The notes under the pieces are model-generated. The model did not search any database. It was not told the DNA's origin and saw only the letters and a list, made by a program, of their open reading frames with translations. Below are positions 33,646 to 44,836 of a DNA stretch of 64,000 nt, piece by piece; positions within the stretch are counted from its first letter, which is position 1; the number at the start of each line of letters is the position of its first letter. The stretch is taken from positions 9,853,501 to 9,917,500 of the forward strand of contig CAJFCV020000005.1 in NCBI GenBank assembly GCA_904066235.2, read 5' to 3'. The stretch is from Bursaphelenchus xylophilus (Eukaryota; Nematoda; Chromadorea; Rhabditida; Aphelenchoididae). Position numbers and translations under genes: made by a program.

Positions 33646-35005
33646 TTATGTTTGCGCACTGAGGAGTGCTTGTTTTTCGAGGTAATCCTTTTTCAGCGTC
33701 CGGGACACAATGTTCGAAAAGAAGTCCACGACGAATTCGGGCAGGATTTTGAATGCGACCTCATGTTGAACTTGATGGAAAAAGTAGCCAGTCGTCTCGT
33801 TGGCCAATCCCACCGTTCCCAGAGCGGATTTCGCATACTTTGCGGGCTGAAGGCGCGATATTTTAAGTAAAACTTAACCTTGCAAAAGGTTTCTCATATT
33901 GCACTAGGTAACTTGATAAAAAATCCAAAATTTGATGTAGAAACTGAGTTTTTCGCTTCCAACCCACATAGTCTGTTATAAGCAGCCCTTTAAAACCTCA
34001 AAAAGCACCTACCGATGGGACAAATAACGATGTTTTCTCTTGTTTAGACATCTTGGTTGCCACTTTTAATGGAACAAATGTCTGGATCAGCACTCCGGAA
34101 CCTCTGTATTCCTTTCGGATGGCGTCGCCGAGCCAGTTCACATACTTCTTCGACGCCGAATACACGGCCCACAACCCAAGAGGAATGGCGGCGGCCGAAG
34201 ATGAAACATTTAGGATGACTCCCTTCTTTCTTGTACTCATCTGTTTGAGGACATATGCTGATAAAACGGTAACCGGAAGAGCATCAATATTGAGAACATT
34301 GGCTAACTCTGTGTAGGGGTGTTCGCTGAGGATATCCGGGTATTCATAGGCCGCTCCGACGTTGTTGACTGAAAAATTAAAATTTTAGGTCTGAAAAAAG
34401 ATAAAACAAGGAATTTTAGCAAAATAACAAAGTCAAAATAAGCAATTAATGACCTTGAACACCCATCAGACCTTATCAACGCCGGGTATTAAATAAAACC
34501 TCTTCAAATTGACATCAAATTTGTATTTTTTCCTCTTCAGATACCTACTCCAATATAGTTCCCCAAAACTTACTCAAAACCCCAATTTCGTAGTTGTCTA
34601 ACTTCTTCAAGAGGTTTTCTTCATAAGCAGCAATGCTTGTCTGAGAGAAATCAAAGGATATCGTGTCAACTTTCAGCTTCTCGTGCTTCTCCTTAATCTC
34701 CGCAGCCGTCTGATCCAATCTGGACTGTGTTCTGGATATCAAAACAAGGTCGAACCCTTTCTCAGCCAGCTCGTAAGCAAATGCTTTGCCAATGCCATCA
34801 GTTGCTCCAGTTATCACTAAATCAAAGAGTAAAAATGAGAAAAAAACTTACCAGCAACGTTTGTTCCGGCGAGCTTCTTCAAATTCTTTCTGCAGCCAAA
34901 AACATACGGATAAAAAACTGCCCACAAGTGTTTTAAGATTCTGTAGCCAACGTAGGCCAATCCAAGGCCACCGATTACTCTGAAGGTTATATCAACGGCT
35001 GACAT
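33646..35005 (-). CDS. Short-chain dehydrogenase SDR-C, HSD17B12/LET-767-like
   Basis: Minus-strand exons 35005-34852, 34816-34574, 34368-34013, 33846-33646, giving 317 residues. The exon structure is the same as in SDR-B and the broken SDR-A. N-terminal membrane segment, LKKLAGTNVAG, cofactor motif VITGATDGIGKAFAYELA, INNVGAAYEYPDIL, catalytic Ser in NVSSSAAAI, YSASK with Tyr and Lys, and C-terminal exon TVGLANETTGYFFHQVQ. All motifs are intact. An ER-membrane reductase of steroids or 3-ketoacyl-CoA is the family role; the substrate is not inferable. The first intron is only 35 bp. It lies directly upstream of the chemoreceptor on the same strand, with about 340 bp between coding parts. Confidence 0.85.
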
Positions 35006-36012
35006 TGGGAAATGCTGGAGTAGGTATCTAAAATATAAAAAATATGAATAAAAAGCAATATAAATTGAATAATCTCCGCGAAACAAAGCAAAGAACGTTG
35101 GAAGTAAGACCTTCTCTTATCGGAGAATAAACAAAACAAAAAAACAGCCATTTGCACCACCATTTATATGAATATTTCTGAAGTACAACCTCCAAACTAT
35201 AAAGCTTGCTCCGTAAAAACAAAATAAAGCAAAAGTAAGGACATCACATGTTTCTTTCAACATGTTCTGGATTCTGTGTAAACTGTGTTTTGTGTTTGCC
35301 TTCAAAATAAAAAAAAACATTTTTGATTGGGTCAACTCTCCCTTCCTTGGGTCAAGTGTTTCTCTAAGGGATGGGATTTCCGATGACGGTAAAAAACTTG
35401 TGATGGATGGGTTTGTTGTGTGCGTATGGAAGTAAACAAAGAGAAAAATAGACGAAAAATGTCGAAATTTATGCGAAAATTGCATGAAGTTACAAATCGT
35501 TAGGAAATTCTGAATTTCTTTCCAAGATTTTATTGAAACTGCAGCCTGATGGTCGGATTTGGAGTCTATTCGACAGTTTCGGGGACAGAACGTGTGGGTT
35601 GCAAAATCTGATGTACATATTGCCTATTTGAAACATATTGCAAGCAGCCTTCGTAATGTTTTTTTTCGAACATACGTACTTTTGTATAGCATGTTGACTT
35701 TTTCATTTTTAATTAAATTCTTCTTGATCTTGCGAAGGCGTTTCCCCTGTCTCTAAAAATCGCCTTTTCCTTTGACGTCATTGCCAAAACGACCTTCATA
35801 AGTCATTCAGCGTCTCCAGTGCCGTCTCTTCCGCATTTCACACCCAAAAAAAGGTAAACCGAAATCGGCCGATTCGAGGTCTTTTGGAACCCGTTAATCA
35901 AGCCCGCAACCCTTAAACTATTCAGAAATGCATCCATCAACACTGACCTTCAGGGCGTTCACTACTTTCGGTTCGGTCGTTCTGCAAGCCCGAGGACCGG
36001 TTTTCGGGGTCC
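35006..36012. other. Intergenic region, divergent promoters
   Basis: About 1 kb between SDR-C (minus) and the Pro-rich gene (plus). AT-rich on the SDR-C side, more G+C-rich from about 35950. No repeat family is recognised; the open frames are not protein-like. Confidence 0.4.
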
Positions 36013-36020
36013 TATAAAAG
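36013..36020 (+). promoter_or_regulatory. TATA box
   Basis: TATAAAAG, 51 bp upstream of the ATG at 36064, inside a G+C-rich stretch. The same box precedes all members of this Pro-rich secreted family. Confidence 0.7.
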
Positions 36021-36063
36021 CGGCGTGCCCGATTGGGCTGGATCACTTGTTCGCGGCAGCAGG

Positions 36064-36882
36064 ATGAACCGCCTCAGCATTGCCTTGGTTGTCGTCGCCG
36101 TCATGGCCGTCGAGGGCTTCTTGTTCCCACCACCAGCCCCATCAGCTTGCTGGTAAGTTTTAGATGGAAGCGAAGGTTACTGTAGGAACTAGACATTATC
36201 TTGGAATTGAGATTGTATTCAAAGAGAAGGGCTTTTGGTTGGACGTTCAAATTTCGACCATGCTTATCACAGATTTAGGCTCAATATTTCTATGAAAGCT
36301 GCGAGGTAATAGGAGGTTCTGAGATTTGATATATCGTTGCATTTATTAAATTAGCAACATAAGTGGCGATTGCACTTTTCGGAGAGTTTGTTTTGCTTTG
36401 CCGTTTAGAGAGATGCGACAACGTCGTCGTACACTGCCAGGCATGCCAAGATGACTTTTTTGCATTTCTCTTTTGTAGGTTTCGTCGCGATCTTAGCTTG
36501 TTGTCTTAAAAAACGCGAGTTCAAATCTCAGGAAGTCACTATTCTAGCGAGTTTCTCTCCATCAAACAAAAAATTTTATTTGAATCTCTTTGATCAAAAA
36601 TTATGCCAACATTTTTCCAGTGTGCCTCCACCACCCCCATGCCCACCTCCACCTCCACCACCATGCTGCGGCGGTGGCGGCGGTGGCTACGCTCCACCTC
36701 AGCCCGTCTACCAACAATCCTACGCTCCGCCTCCACCACCACCACAGTCCTACGCTCCTCCACCACAGTCGTATGCCGCTCCGCCACAGTACGCCGCTCC
36801 GTCGTACGGCGGCGGCGGCGGTGGTGCATCGTACGCCGCGCCATCCGCAGGATATGCCACCGGACCCGTGGGCAAAAAATAA
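36064..36882 (+). CDS. Small secreted Pro/Gly/Tyr-rich protein 1
   Basis: Two exons, 36064-36152 and 36621-36882, giving 116 residues. Signal peptide (MNRLSIALVVVAVMAVEG), then FLFPPPAPSAC. The intron falls after the second base of that Cys codon. Exon 2 encodes VPPPPPCPPPPPPPCCGGGGGG, split here as poly-Pro around Cys pairs, then repeats of SYAPPP / SYAAPP and a Gly block, ending GPVGKK. The composition suggests an extracellular structural protein, for example of cuticle or pharyngeal lining; function is inference. The same architecture is found at 56212, 58114, 60925 and 63410. Confidence 0.75.
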
Positions 36883-38073
36883 ATAAAGCGTTGGCTTAAT
36901 TAACGAATTAATCAAACTGCTTTTCCACTCGGCCTAATTGATCTGGAATCATTCTTTCTGCTGTTCACGTTTAGAATCTGTTTGTAGAAAATAAATCAAT
37001 TGTTTAAAACAAGGAAGGCTTCCCAATGCCACGATGAAATTTTTTCCTTGAATTTTGTACACACGTTCGGCAATGACCGCATCTAAATTCGTGAAAGTTT
37101 TAACTCGCGCTTTGCAGAGGCAGTCGAGATATTCAACGACCTTTGCAGACGAAAGATTACGTGCAACGGGGAGAGCGGTCAGAGAGAAAAACACTTTTTG
37201 GCTATGTCTTTCCCAGTGTGGCGTGGAAAAGAATTATTTTTTTTGTCGAAATATTACCTTCTATGGTAGAAATAGGTATGAAGTTTTACATGTAAAAATT
37301 TCCAAAACATTGTGAAATTTTTGCCAAATTTCGACCTAAAAATCACCGAGATAAAAATCTCGCGCATATATTACAACTTTTGGGAAAAGTTAATCTAAAC
37401 TTGTACCAAGGTTGATCAAAATCTGAGGTTTGCACTTGAAACACTTTCCCTGTCATTGATGTTGTCACGGTCGATATTCTTGGTCGGAATAGAATTGAAA
37501 GCCAACCAGACCATAAGAGGCCGCTAAAGACGCTTTGACCTTTTCTGGCTAATTTTCAAACCGTTCTAGTTAACTGTTGTTCGTCTTGATTATCTCAACT
37601 CACCATTTGCAAGATGTAAAGCGGTTAACATCGCTAACCAAAACCGGTTCAAGACGGTTTTAACAAAAAAAGATGGACAGGCAGGAAAAGGTGTGGCATT
37701 GGGGTCTTTTCACTTTTTACACCGCCGGCTTCCGGTCATTTGGTACGGTAAATGGGAATTAATCACGATTATGCCGCCATAAAAAACTATCATCAGAAAA
37801 GAAGAATTCGGTCGTTGAAAGAACCGTTGGAAATTAAAGAAACGTTAGAAACCCTGACATGAAGAAACAATTACAAATTACTGAGTCTTGTAAAAATATT
37901 GCTGGAAAGTGGAGACAAATGCCTTGGCGACAAACTACATCCTTTCAACGCAGATCTGGTTAGCGTAAAAACAATCTAACGCACATTTTACATACGTATC
38001 TAAATTTGATGTACCATGAACCAAAAAACCTTTTCAAAAAGAGATGTGTTTCTTGTCCTTTTAATGCTTCTGC
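36883..38073. other. Intergenic DNA with F2 copy
   Basis: An F2 element lies at about 37090-37345 (GTTTTAACTCGCGCTTTGCA and GCAGTCGAGATATTCAACGA, inverted relative to F2 ends). The rest, about 37400-38070, holds no exon or repeat that I recognise. Confidence 0.5.
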
Positions 38074-38211
38074 TATCAGTCTGTCGGGAAAATAATGAGC
38101 ACAGTGTCACTGCGCCAATCGCATTGCTGAAGTGAAAGTAAACTTAACTTTGAAACGGCGATACGATTTTTGATGCGCTAAAGTGCGCATTATTTTCCCG
38201 ACATACTGATA
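38074..38211. repeat. F1 MITE, well preserved
   Basis: 138-bp palindrome with TATCAGTCTGTCGGGAAAAT at the left and ATTTTCCCGACATACTGATA at the right. The inner arms have GCGCCAATCGC and GTGCGCATT. One of the clearest F1 copies in the window. Confidence 0.9.
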
Positions 38212-39074
38212 TGTGAAATAAAAAGTTTTTTTTATGTCTGTGCACGGACGAGCAAAAGCCTTTTCGTATCTTTTCAAACCGCCGCGAGTAAAATTCACCG
38301 TTCCCTGAGACTTTGCACGGTGCACGGTCACAATTTCCAAAAACCTGTTCCACAATTGTTATTACTATTATTTAGTAATTCTTGTGAGTAGCAGAATTTC
38401 AGATCTTCTCTTCGTCAAAGATTTCCATCACTGTATAAACTTTGAACCTATTTTTAAAAAACGCTCTTTAAAGAGAAATTAGGTCAGCGATTTCTTTTAT
38501 CACCGTTTTTTTGACCTTTTATTTCAGCTGTTGAAAAGCCAATCGACGGATCATTTAGTTCAAGATTACTTTGCGTTATACGAGACATCTATGGCGGTTG
38601 AGCCTTTTTTCTGTTTTGGGGTTTGGCACAGCAATACTTGATTGTGAGAAGGGAAGAGCTAAAACCGTGACGCTATTTTTTTTTAAATTTTTGCATGTTT
38701 GTTCGAACTTGTTCGAGCAACATTTTCTGAAAATTTTAATTACGTTAGGCCGTCAAAGCAAAATGAAAATTATATCCAAAGCCTGGTCAGCTTAGTAGCC
38801 GACAGACACTAATTTTAGTTTGCATTTGCGCCGTCAAAGTTACTATAGTTCGCCTGTAAAGTCGCTTGGTTTATTTTTGCGAGAATTATGAGAAAACTTG
38901 AGCTTGCCTTGCGCTATCCATTTTGTTGATTTTTGTACGGTCGCCAAAGCTCTAGTCGTCTGCAGTACCATAAGCCATTTTTAATAGTGCTTGTTGAAAA
39001 AAAGTCATCGGACTTTGCTACAGTGATGGATGGCAGCGAGAATCTGTTTGAAAGGGTTACACTTCTGATCACAT
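38212..39074. other. Intergenic DNA, nothing recognised
   Basis: About 860 bp between two F1 copies. TTTGCACGGTGCACGGTCAC at about 38312 resembles the GCACGGTGC motif of the 31 kb block. No exon chain or promoter is visible. Confidence 0.4.
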
Positions 39075-39212
39075 ATCAGTCGGTCGGGAAAATAATGAAT
39101 GTGGCGTCGAAATCCGCGCCGCCGCCAAGAAAATGAATTATGTCGCGGGAAAATCAAATTGCTTTTTACTTCAACGCCGCGTCATTGTGGTCACTATTTT
39201 CCCGACAGATTG
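39075..39212. repeat. F1 MITE
   Basis: TATCAGTCGGTCGGGAAAAT at the left, ACTATTTTCCCGACAGATTG at the right, with GTGGCGTCGAAATCCGCGCC inside. About 138 bp, as in the copy 1 kb upstream. Confidence 0.85.
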
Positions 39213-39797
39213 ATGATGTACGAAGTATGCAGTGAGTTTGTGCTCTTTGTGGGTTTTAGCCGCGGGAGTCCGAACTAAAGTGCATTCCGTCGCCGTCCGC
39301 CGATTAATCCACCTGTTAAAAAATGTGTCTGATATTTCAATGATATACGGGGTTGCGATCGTTCCGGTCGAATTTCTCCAGTTATATAAAAGCGACCTCT
39401 CCGCTTTTTCGTCAATTCGTTATCGTCAGTCTGAGCGGGCTGTCGTTAACGAATCTTTTTGCTGTGTGTGTAGATCAAGTTTCTTACTCTGCGTTCCTAC
39501 AGAACTCTTAAGTGCCGTCTAGCAGTCGGGGGTTACAGGCATACCGCTTTGCTTTGTTTTTCATTTAAGACAAGATTACATAGGGTACTTCGAACTGTGT
39601 GTTCATTTTTTGGCATTCCCAGTAGAACTTTATCCCGTTGCCATATGAGGAGTCCTTAACTTTTTGAAGTAATTCATCTTTATGTTTAACGACCGCAGTA
39701 GACGGAACACGATATTATTCAAATAAATATCTCAGAAGCACTTCTTACATGTATGCACATAAATGGATCATTTTATTTTTTTTATTACTATTATTCC

Positions 39798-39830
<33 letters not shown>

Positions 39831-39991
39831 GCTTATTACCTTAATTAAACATTATTACCAGGAGCATAGCTGATCAAAAATTTTGGCGTAGGGGATGTTG
39901 TCACTGTAAAGTTTTCGCTCCGCGATTAATACCTTGGTCTCCCCTGGCCATTTTTTTCGACCCCGGACTGGGGGACTTCCCCTCCTGCCTT
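39213..39991. other. Intergenic DNA with TTA microsatellite
   Basis: A run of TTA trinucleotides spans about 39796-39832. No gene or named element is recognised otherwise. Confidence 0.5.
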
Positions 39992-40181
39992 ACAAGGGAA
40001 TGGACTTTATGTGTAAATCGATTTTGGCTTGGGACATAGTCAGATCGAAAGGTGTGTGGTAGTCGATTATTCACTTGGGGGGGAAATCTCTGCGCGGGGC
40101 TTCAAAGCCGAGAAAATCGGCTTCAAAGTTTGGACCAAAATCAAAGGATAGGGATCCCGGAAAATGAGAAATAAAAAGTGT

Positions 40182-40254
40182 GAAGCAGTGGCCGAGTGGT
40201 CAGTGCGCTCGCTTTTTGCGCAAAAGGTTGCAGGTTCGAGTCTTTCCAAGTCCA
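40182..40254 (+). pseudogene. tRNA-like sequence, copy 1
   Basis: GAAGCAG, then a D-arm GGCCGAGTGGTCA (pol III A-box-like), an anticodon arm around TTGCGCA, and GGTTCGAGTC (B-box-like). The 3' acceptor strand that should pair with GAAGCAG is missing (CTTTCCAAGTCC instead), so it should not fold as a full tRNA. It may still carry an active pol III promoter. Confidence 0.6.
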
Positions 40255-40522
40255 AATTATTATTATCGTTTTTACTTCTGCTTTCTTCGTGCTAATCCGG
40301 CTATACATTTAAAAAAGTGGTATAGATAAAAAAGTTAACATAATGGAAAGTTGTTTTTGAATACATCAGGTTGATGGTGTGCTCTGCGCTCTAAAACTGT
40401 AAAAGGAAGGTGCAAAGCCGTTGAAAATGGAAAGATTCCGTTTAAAATATATTTTTTGCATCGATAATCGAGTTCAGGGGAAAAAAATTAATAGAAGTTT
40501 TTGTTTAAAAAAGTTATGAATG

Positions 40523-40589
40523 GAAGCAGATTCGAACTTGCGACCTTTTGCGCAAAAAGCGAGCGCACTGACCACTCGGCCACTGCTTC
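40523..40589 (-). pseudogene. tRNA-like sequence, copy 2
   Basis: Here the ends pair: GAAGCAG with CTGCTTC. The D-arm and AGTTCGAATC B-box are present, but the unit is only 67 nt and the T-stem has at best two or three pairs. The anticodon loop reads TTGCGCA, giving an apparent GCG. The missing bases suggest a tRNA pseudogene rather than a working tRNA. Confidence 0.6.
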
Positions 40590-40841
40590 ACACTTTTTAT
40601 TGCTCATTTTCCGGGATCCCTATCCTTTGATTTTCGTCCAAACTTTGAAGCCGATTTTCTCGGCTTTGAAGCCCCGCGCAGAGATTTCCCCCCAAGTGAA
40701 TAATCGACTACCATACACCTTTCGATCTGACTATGTCCCAAGCCAAAATCGATTTACACATAAAGTCCATTCCCTTGTTAGCTACGCCTCTAATTATTAC
40801 TTATGCTTATTATAATTCTTCTGATATTACGGCATTGTCTA

Positions 40842-41657
40842 TCACGACTCGGCGTCTCCGCCATCCACATTCGGGCCTTGGCATTTGTCGTTTTTGATCT
40901 TGTCGCATCCGCTGCAGCTGATGGAATCCACCTTCACATGGCTGCCATCGTTCACCGAATCACTGGACGTTACACTGAACGTAGTTCCGCCACATGTAAC
41001 GCCGGCACCGCTGTCGCCGTTGAAGTTTGCGTAAACGGAGCAGTCTGGACGATACGTGAATGTTCACATAATCTATTTACTTACCTCCGTTGTCGCAGAA
41101 CGGTATGAGTTGCACCTCATCAGGAGCCGTTGCCGATGGAGTGCAGCATGTCCCATCTGGCTCGCAGATGCACAAGTCCGCCGCTGTGTCACACTGAACA
41201 ACGGTAACTCCCTCGTTATTGTTGAGCGCGTCGGAAGCGCTCGCCGAGGAAGCGCTGCTGTAGAATTTCCGGTTTCCGCTGTCGCATGACGTGCAGTGCG
41301 AAACAGGGCTTGCGTATGTGAAGACATCTTGTTCTTGAACGTCGGAAATTGTGATTCCCGCCGAGTTAGCGGGCGCTGTGCACGCTGAAATTGGTGGCAC
41401 TAACGAAACTACTGCGTGCGGGCCTACCTGCAACAGCAGTCGTGGTGGTTGTAGTAGTTGTTGTAGTGGTGGTTGTTGTAGTAGTCGTGACTGTGGTAGT
41501 TGTTGTCGTAGACACTAAACAGCTCGAAATATACTGAATAAGACTTGCAATTACCTGTGATTGGTGGAGAGGTCGTAGTGTCGGGCACACGGGTTCTCAA
41601 ACACCCCTTGACCTCGCTGAATATTAACAAAACGGCTACCACATCTGTTATCAACAT
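40842..41657 (-). CDS. Secreted Thr-rich/Cys-rich protein D1
   Basis: Minus-strand exons 41657-41555, 41514-41428, 41384-41085, 41044-40842, all in phase 1, giving 230 residues. Exon 1: hydrophobic leader, then GCLRTRVPDTTTSPPITG. The C-x-R-T-x-P start is a signature of nematode C6/DUF281-type extracellular proteins. Exon 2 is an almost pure Thr run. Exon 3 (100 codons) holds CTAPANSAGITI, SHCTSCDSG, a Ser-rich loop, DALNNN, VVQCDTAADLCICEPDGTCC and LIPFCDNG. Exon 4 has CSVYANFNGDSG, VTCGGTTF and SCSGCDKIKNDKC. The Thr run is probably O-glycosylated. Function unknown; the family assignment of the Cys domains is tentative. Confidence 0.75.
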
Positions 41658-42198
41658 CGTCGGCAGACTGCAGACATTGATTTTTTGAAAAACGTCTTGT
41701 TATGCGGGATATAGGTCACTTCCTTTAGGTTATGATAGGCTGTCTTTGAAAGTTTCGCTGTTGAAAAAGTTTATCGGGATCGATTGGAATAGATTGAGCG
41801 ATGTGGGATCGGTACGTTCACCGGCTGGGCGGATACGTATATAGACGGGCTTCGAATGAATGCGTTGGCAGTCTGAACAACACAAGGCGAGTTGTTGGTT
41901 TACATTTTGTTGTCTTTTGAGTAAGTAACTTTTTCTTGTTTTTAAAAAATATGTTCATACTAGTCCTTCCAGAAGAAATCGGCGGCACGCACAGTGCGAA
42001 GACAACATTTTTCTTTCTAAACTTTTTGGCTGTTGCTCGCAACCTGAGTCTTTCTTTGCATCGCAAACGTCAAAAATCAGTCCGACGACTTTCCGGAAGG
42101 GCTGTTATGTCATAACTGTTTTTGGCTGCTCTGAATTCCCGACCGTTTTTTTTCTGAGCATCTCAGTTCCTCTTTAATAGAATAACAAGGACTTTTTT
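41658..42198. other. Intergenic DNA between D1 and the next F1 copy
   Basis: About 540 bp upstream of D1 on its strand. It presumably contains the D1 promoter, but no TATA box is clear. No other feature is recognised. Confidence 0.35.
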
Positions 42199-42342
42199 GA
42201 CTGTTTGTCGAGAAAACAACGTGGATTTGTCGCAGCAAAATGTCTTGCGTCGTCGCAGACCAATCCCGATCCGCGGCTGGCTGTCGCGATGATGGGCGAT
42301 TCCAAGTCGCGGCATACATTATTTCTCCGACACACGAATATG
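42199..42342. repeat. Diverged F1 MITE
   Basis: GACTGTTTGTCGAGAAAACA at the left and ATTATTTCTCCGACACACGA at the right. The inner GTGGATTTGTCGCAGCAAAA marks the same sub-family as 13851 and 28000. Confidence 0.65.
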
Positions 42343-42635
42343 TCGATAAACTATTTATAAAACCGTTCTATGCATAATCGCAGAGGTTGCATAAATTAGT
42401 TTGAGAGCTCTGTATCACGAGACCCTTACAGAACGGATACGTTTTTTGGCCCATTGAGATCGGTTGTAAAGAGGTTTGGTCTGTGTAATAATTTTTGTTT
42501 GCTTTCTTATTTCGCGCGCTCCAATTTCTTTGAAAATTCGCCATAATTCGAATGCCCACAATTTTTTAGAGATGAAAAATTAACAATTTTCAATGTCGTT
42601 TCAATTTATTATCGTTATTATTATTATTTTCAGTC

Positions 42636-44836
42636 CTATGATTGTGCAGTTCCCCCATCCACATTGGGTCCGGTGCATTTGTCCTTCTGGATGTCATTGC
42701 AGCCATTGCAGCTGACGGCATCCACCATCAGATGATTCCCGTCGTTCACAGTGTCGCTGTCCGTTACTGCGAATGTGGTCCCGCCGCAGGTCACGCCGGT
42801 CCCACTGTCGCCTTGGAAGTTGGCGAACACCGAACAAACTAAAATACATGTTGTAAATCGCTTATTTACAAACCTCCGTTGTCGCAAAACGGTATCAACT
42901 GCACTTCGTCCGGAGCTGTTGCGGTTGGTGTGCAACAAGTGCCGTCCGATTGGCAAAGACACAGATCCGCCGCATTGTCGCACTGAACCACCGACACGGC
43001 CTCGTTGTTGTTTAGTGCGTCCGACGCACCCGCGTCAGTGGCGCTATTGTAGAAACTTCGCGTTCCGCTGCCGCATGAAGTGCAGTGGGATGTCGGTGTG
43101 GCGTACGTGAAGATAGCCTGGTTTTGCACATCGTCGATTGTGATTCCGGCTGTGTTGGCGGGCGCTGTGCACGCTAAAATTGTCTTGTTGTTCAGTGGCT
43201 AGCTTAGTCGGTTAATCAATTTTTGCTGTTTTCATTGGCCTCAGGAAAATAATGTAGATTTGTTGCAGCAAAATGTCTGGCTCTCGCCTCGTCGCAGTCC
43301 GGCACAAAATAAAGCAATTCATCTTGTTTCTTCAGCCTGATTTTTAGGCCCAAATTTGGCAAAAAAATTACGCTTCTTTGCCAATCTCGGCATAAAAAGT
43401 TACCTTATTTCTGCTATAACGAATAGTGTTGCTATGAAACTCAATTTAACTGGCATTGATGTGGCGATGTGGCCAAAAAAGGGTTTTCTCTCTGATCTCT
43501 CTCCGCGCTTTGTGTAATCTACAAAGAATCTTGTTAAATATCTCTGCAGGTGTTCCAACGCGTTGGAGCACTACAGCGCTAAGACCTTTAGGAACTGATA
43601 TGTGGCCTATTCCTAGAGTACAGGGTGGTTCAGCCGAAGCTTCCATCATTATTTCAAGTATTTCTCCGCCAATAATGCACCAATTTTTATAAAATTTATA
43701 TCAAATTGAAGCTGAGGTTCCCCATTTTTTGTCCACCAAATATGACGTGCCCACAATCAAGGAGGCCCCCGTACTGACCTTTGGCATTTTCATTCCAAAT
43801 TTTGGAGCCCGAAATCGGTGAAACTTAGAAAATTTTTAGAATGATTTTCAATTGAGTTTCTCGGACTTGGAAAATATTCGAGTCTTTGGCTAAATAAGAC
43901 ATTTAGAAGTAGCTGAAAAAATTGACGGCAGTGAACGGAATCCTCCAAGGCATTTGCTCTTGTGTTCTGGGTTAACATGCTTCGTTGATCGAAATTTTTA
44001 AAAATGCGAACAAATGGGCGAAACTGTCTAGGTGGACGACGACATCCACCCTGAAGATAAATAACAAGTTGTAAGGCCTGGATTGCCCGAGAAAAAAGCT
44101 TTCGTTTTCATTTGTTCGACTTGGTACCTCGCCGGAATGAAATATGCTTGTTTGGCACTTGGTACTTCTGTACACCTTACCTTTTTTTAAAATTTCATCA
44201 AATTTGGCGACTTTGTCTTTGCCGGAAATCCAAAAATTTTCCAAGTCCGAGAAACTCAATTGAAAATCATTCCAAAAATTTTCTAAGTTTCACCGATTTC
44301 GGGCTCCAAAATTTGGAATGAAAATGCCAAAGGTCAGTACGGGGGCCTCCTTGAACATGGGCACGTCATATTTGGTGGACAAAAAATGGTGAACCTCAGC
44401 TTCAATTTGATATAAATTTTATAAAAATTAGTGCATTATTGGCGGAGAAATACTTGAAATAAGGATGGAAGCTTCGGCTGAACCACCCTGTATGTGCAAA
44501 ATTACAAAAAATTTTTAGCGTCGCACTTTTGACCTGACTGAAAGTGCCTTAAAAGCTTACCGGGTATTGTAGTTGTCGTAGTTGTTGTAGTTGTGGTCGT
44601 TGTAGTTGTTGTTGTCGTGGTGGTTGTTGTCGTCGTAGTGGTGGTGGTCGTTGTGGTGGTGGTGGTAGTACTTGTTGTGGTGGGCACTAAACTCGTAATT
44701 TTTTTATATTGCCCACTCCGCTTTTATTACCTGTGGTTGGTGGCGGAGAGGTAGTTGTCTCAGGTACACGCGTCCTAATACAGCACTCGGCCGAGTGCAA
44801 AGCCAGGGCATACGCAACCACAACGTAAATCAGCAT
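42636..44836 (-). CDS. Secreted Thr-rich/Cys-rich protein D2
   Basis: Minus-strand exons 44836-44731, 44686-44561, 43173-42874, 42838-42636, giving 244 residues. Exons 3 and 4 have exactly the same lengths (300 and 203 bp) as in D1 and similar sequence (CTAPANTAGITI, SHCTSCGSG, VVQCDNAADLCLC; CSVFANFQGDSG, SCNGC). Exon 1 has the leader and ECCIRTRVPETTTSPPPTTG; exon 2 encodes about 35 Thr. Intron 2 is enlarged to about 1.4 kb by an F4 transposon and part of an F1/F2 element, yet all splice sites remain. The third exon's donor is GTTTGT, weaker than usual. D2 and D1 are tandem duplicates. Confidence 0.75.
43480..43610. repeat. F2-like fragment in D2 intron
   Basis: CTCTCCGCGCTTTGTGTAATC, AATATCTCTGCAGGTGTTCC and GATATGTGGCCTATTCC match the F2 inner arm and end. 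It lies immediately left of the F4 insertion, which appears to have landed just beside its right end. Confidence 0.55.
43621..44490. mobile_element. F4 long-inverted-repeat transposon, copy 2
   Basis: 870 bp, flanked by TA on both sides, with ends CAGGGTGGTTCAGCCGAAGC and its reverse complement. The arms closely match copy 1 at 30246. It sits inside the long intron of D2. No transposase frame. The high similarity between the two copies suggests recent activity. Confidence 0.9.

Larger units (their letters stand above)
39992..40779. repeat. Large inverted repeat with two facing tRNA-like units
   Basis: Arms at 39992-40254 (plus) and 40523-40779 (minus) are near reverse complements. Each arm has about 185 bp of shared flank followed by a tRNA-like unit pointing into a 268-bp unique spacer. 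The open frames over it (a mirrored ATFCAKSERTDHSATA) are by-products of the tRNA-like sequence. This looks like a tRNA-derived repeat or a duplicated tRNA locus in inverted orientation. Confidence 0.8.

Noticed and set aside
40067..40815. Protein-like frames repeating ATFCAKSERTDHSATA
   Set aside because: They are translations of the tRNA-like repeat in the antisense frame, present in both inverted copies.
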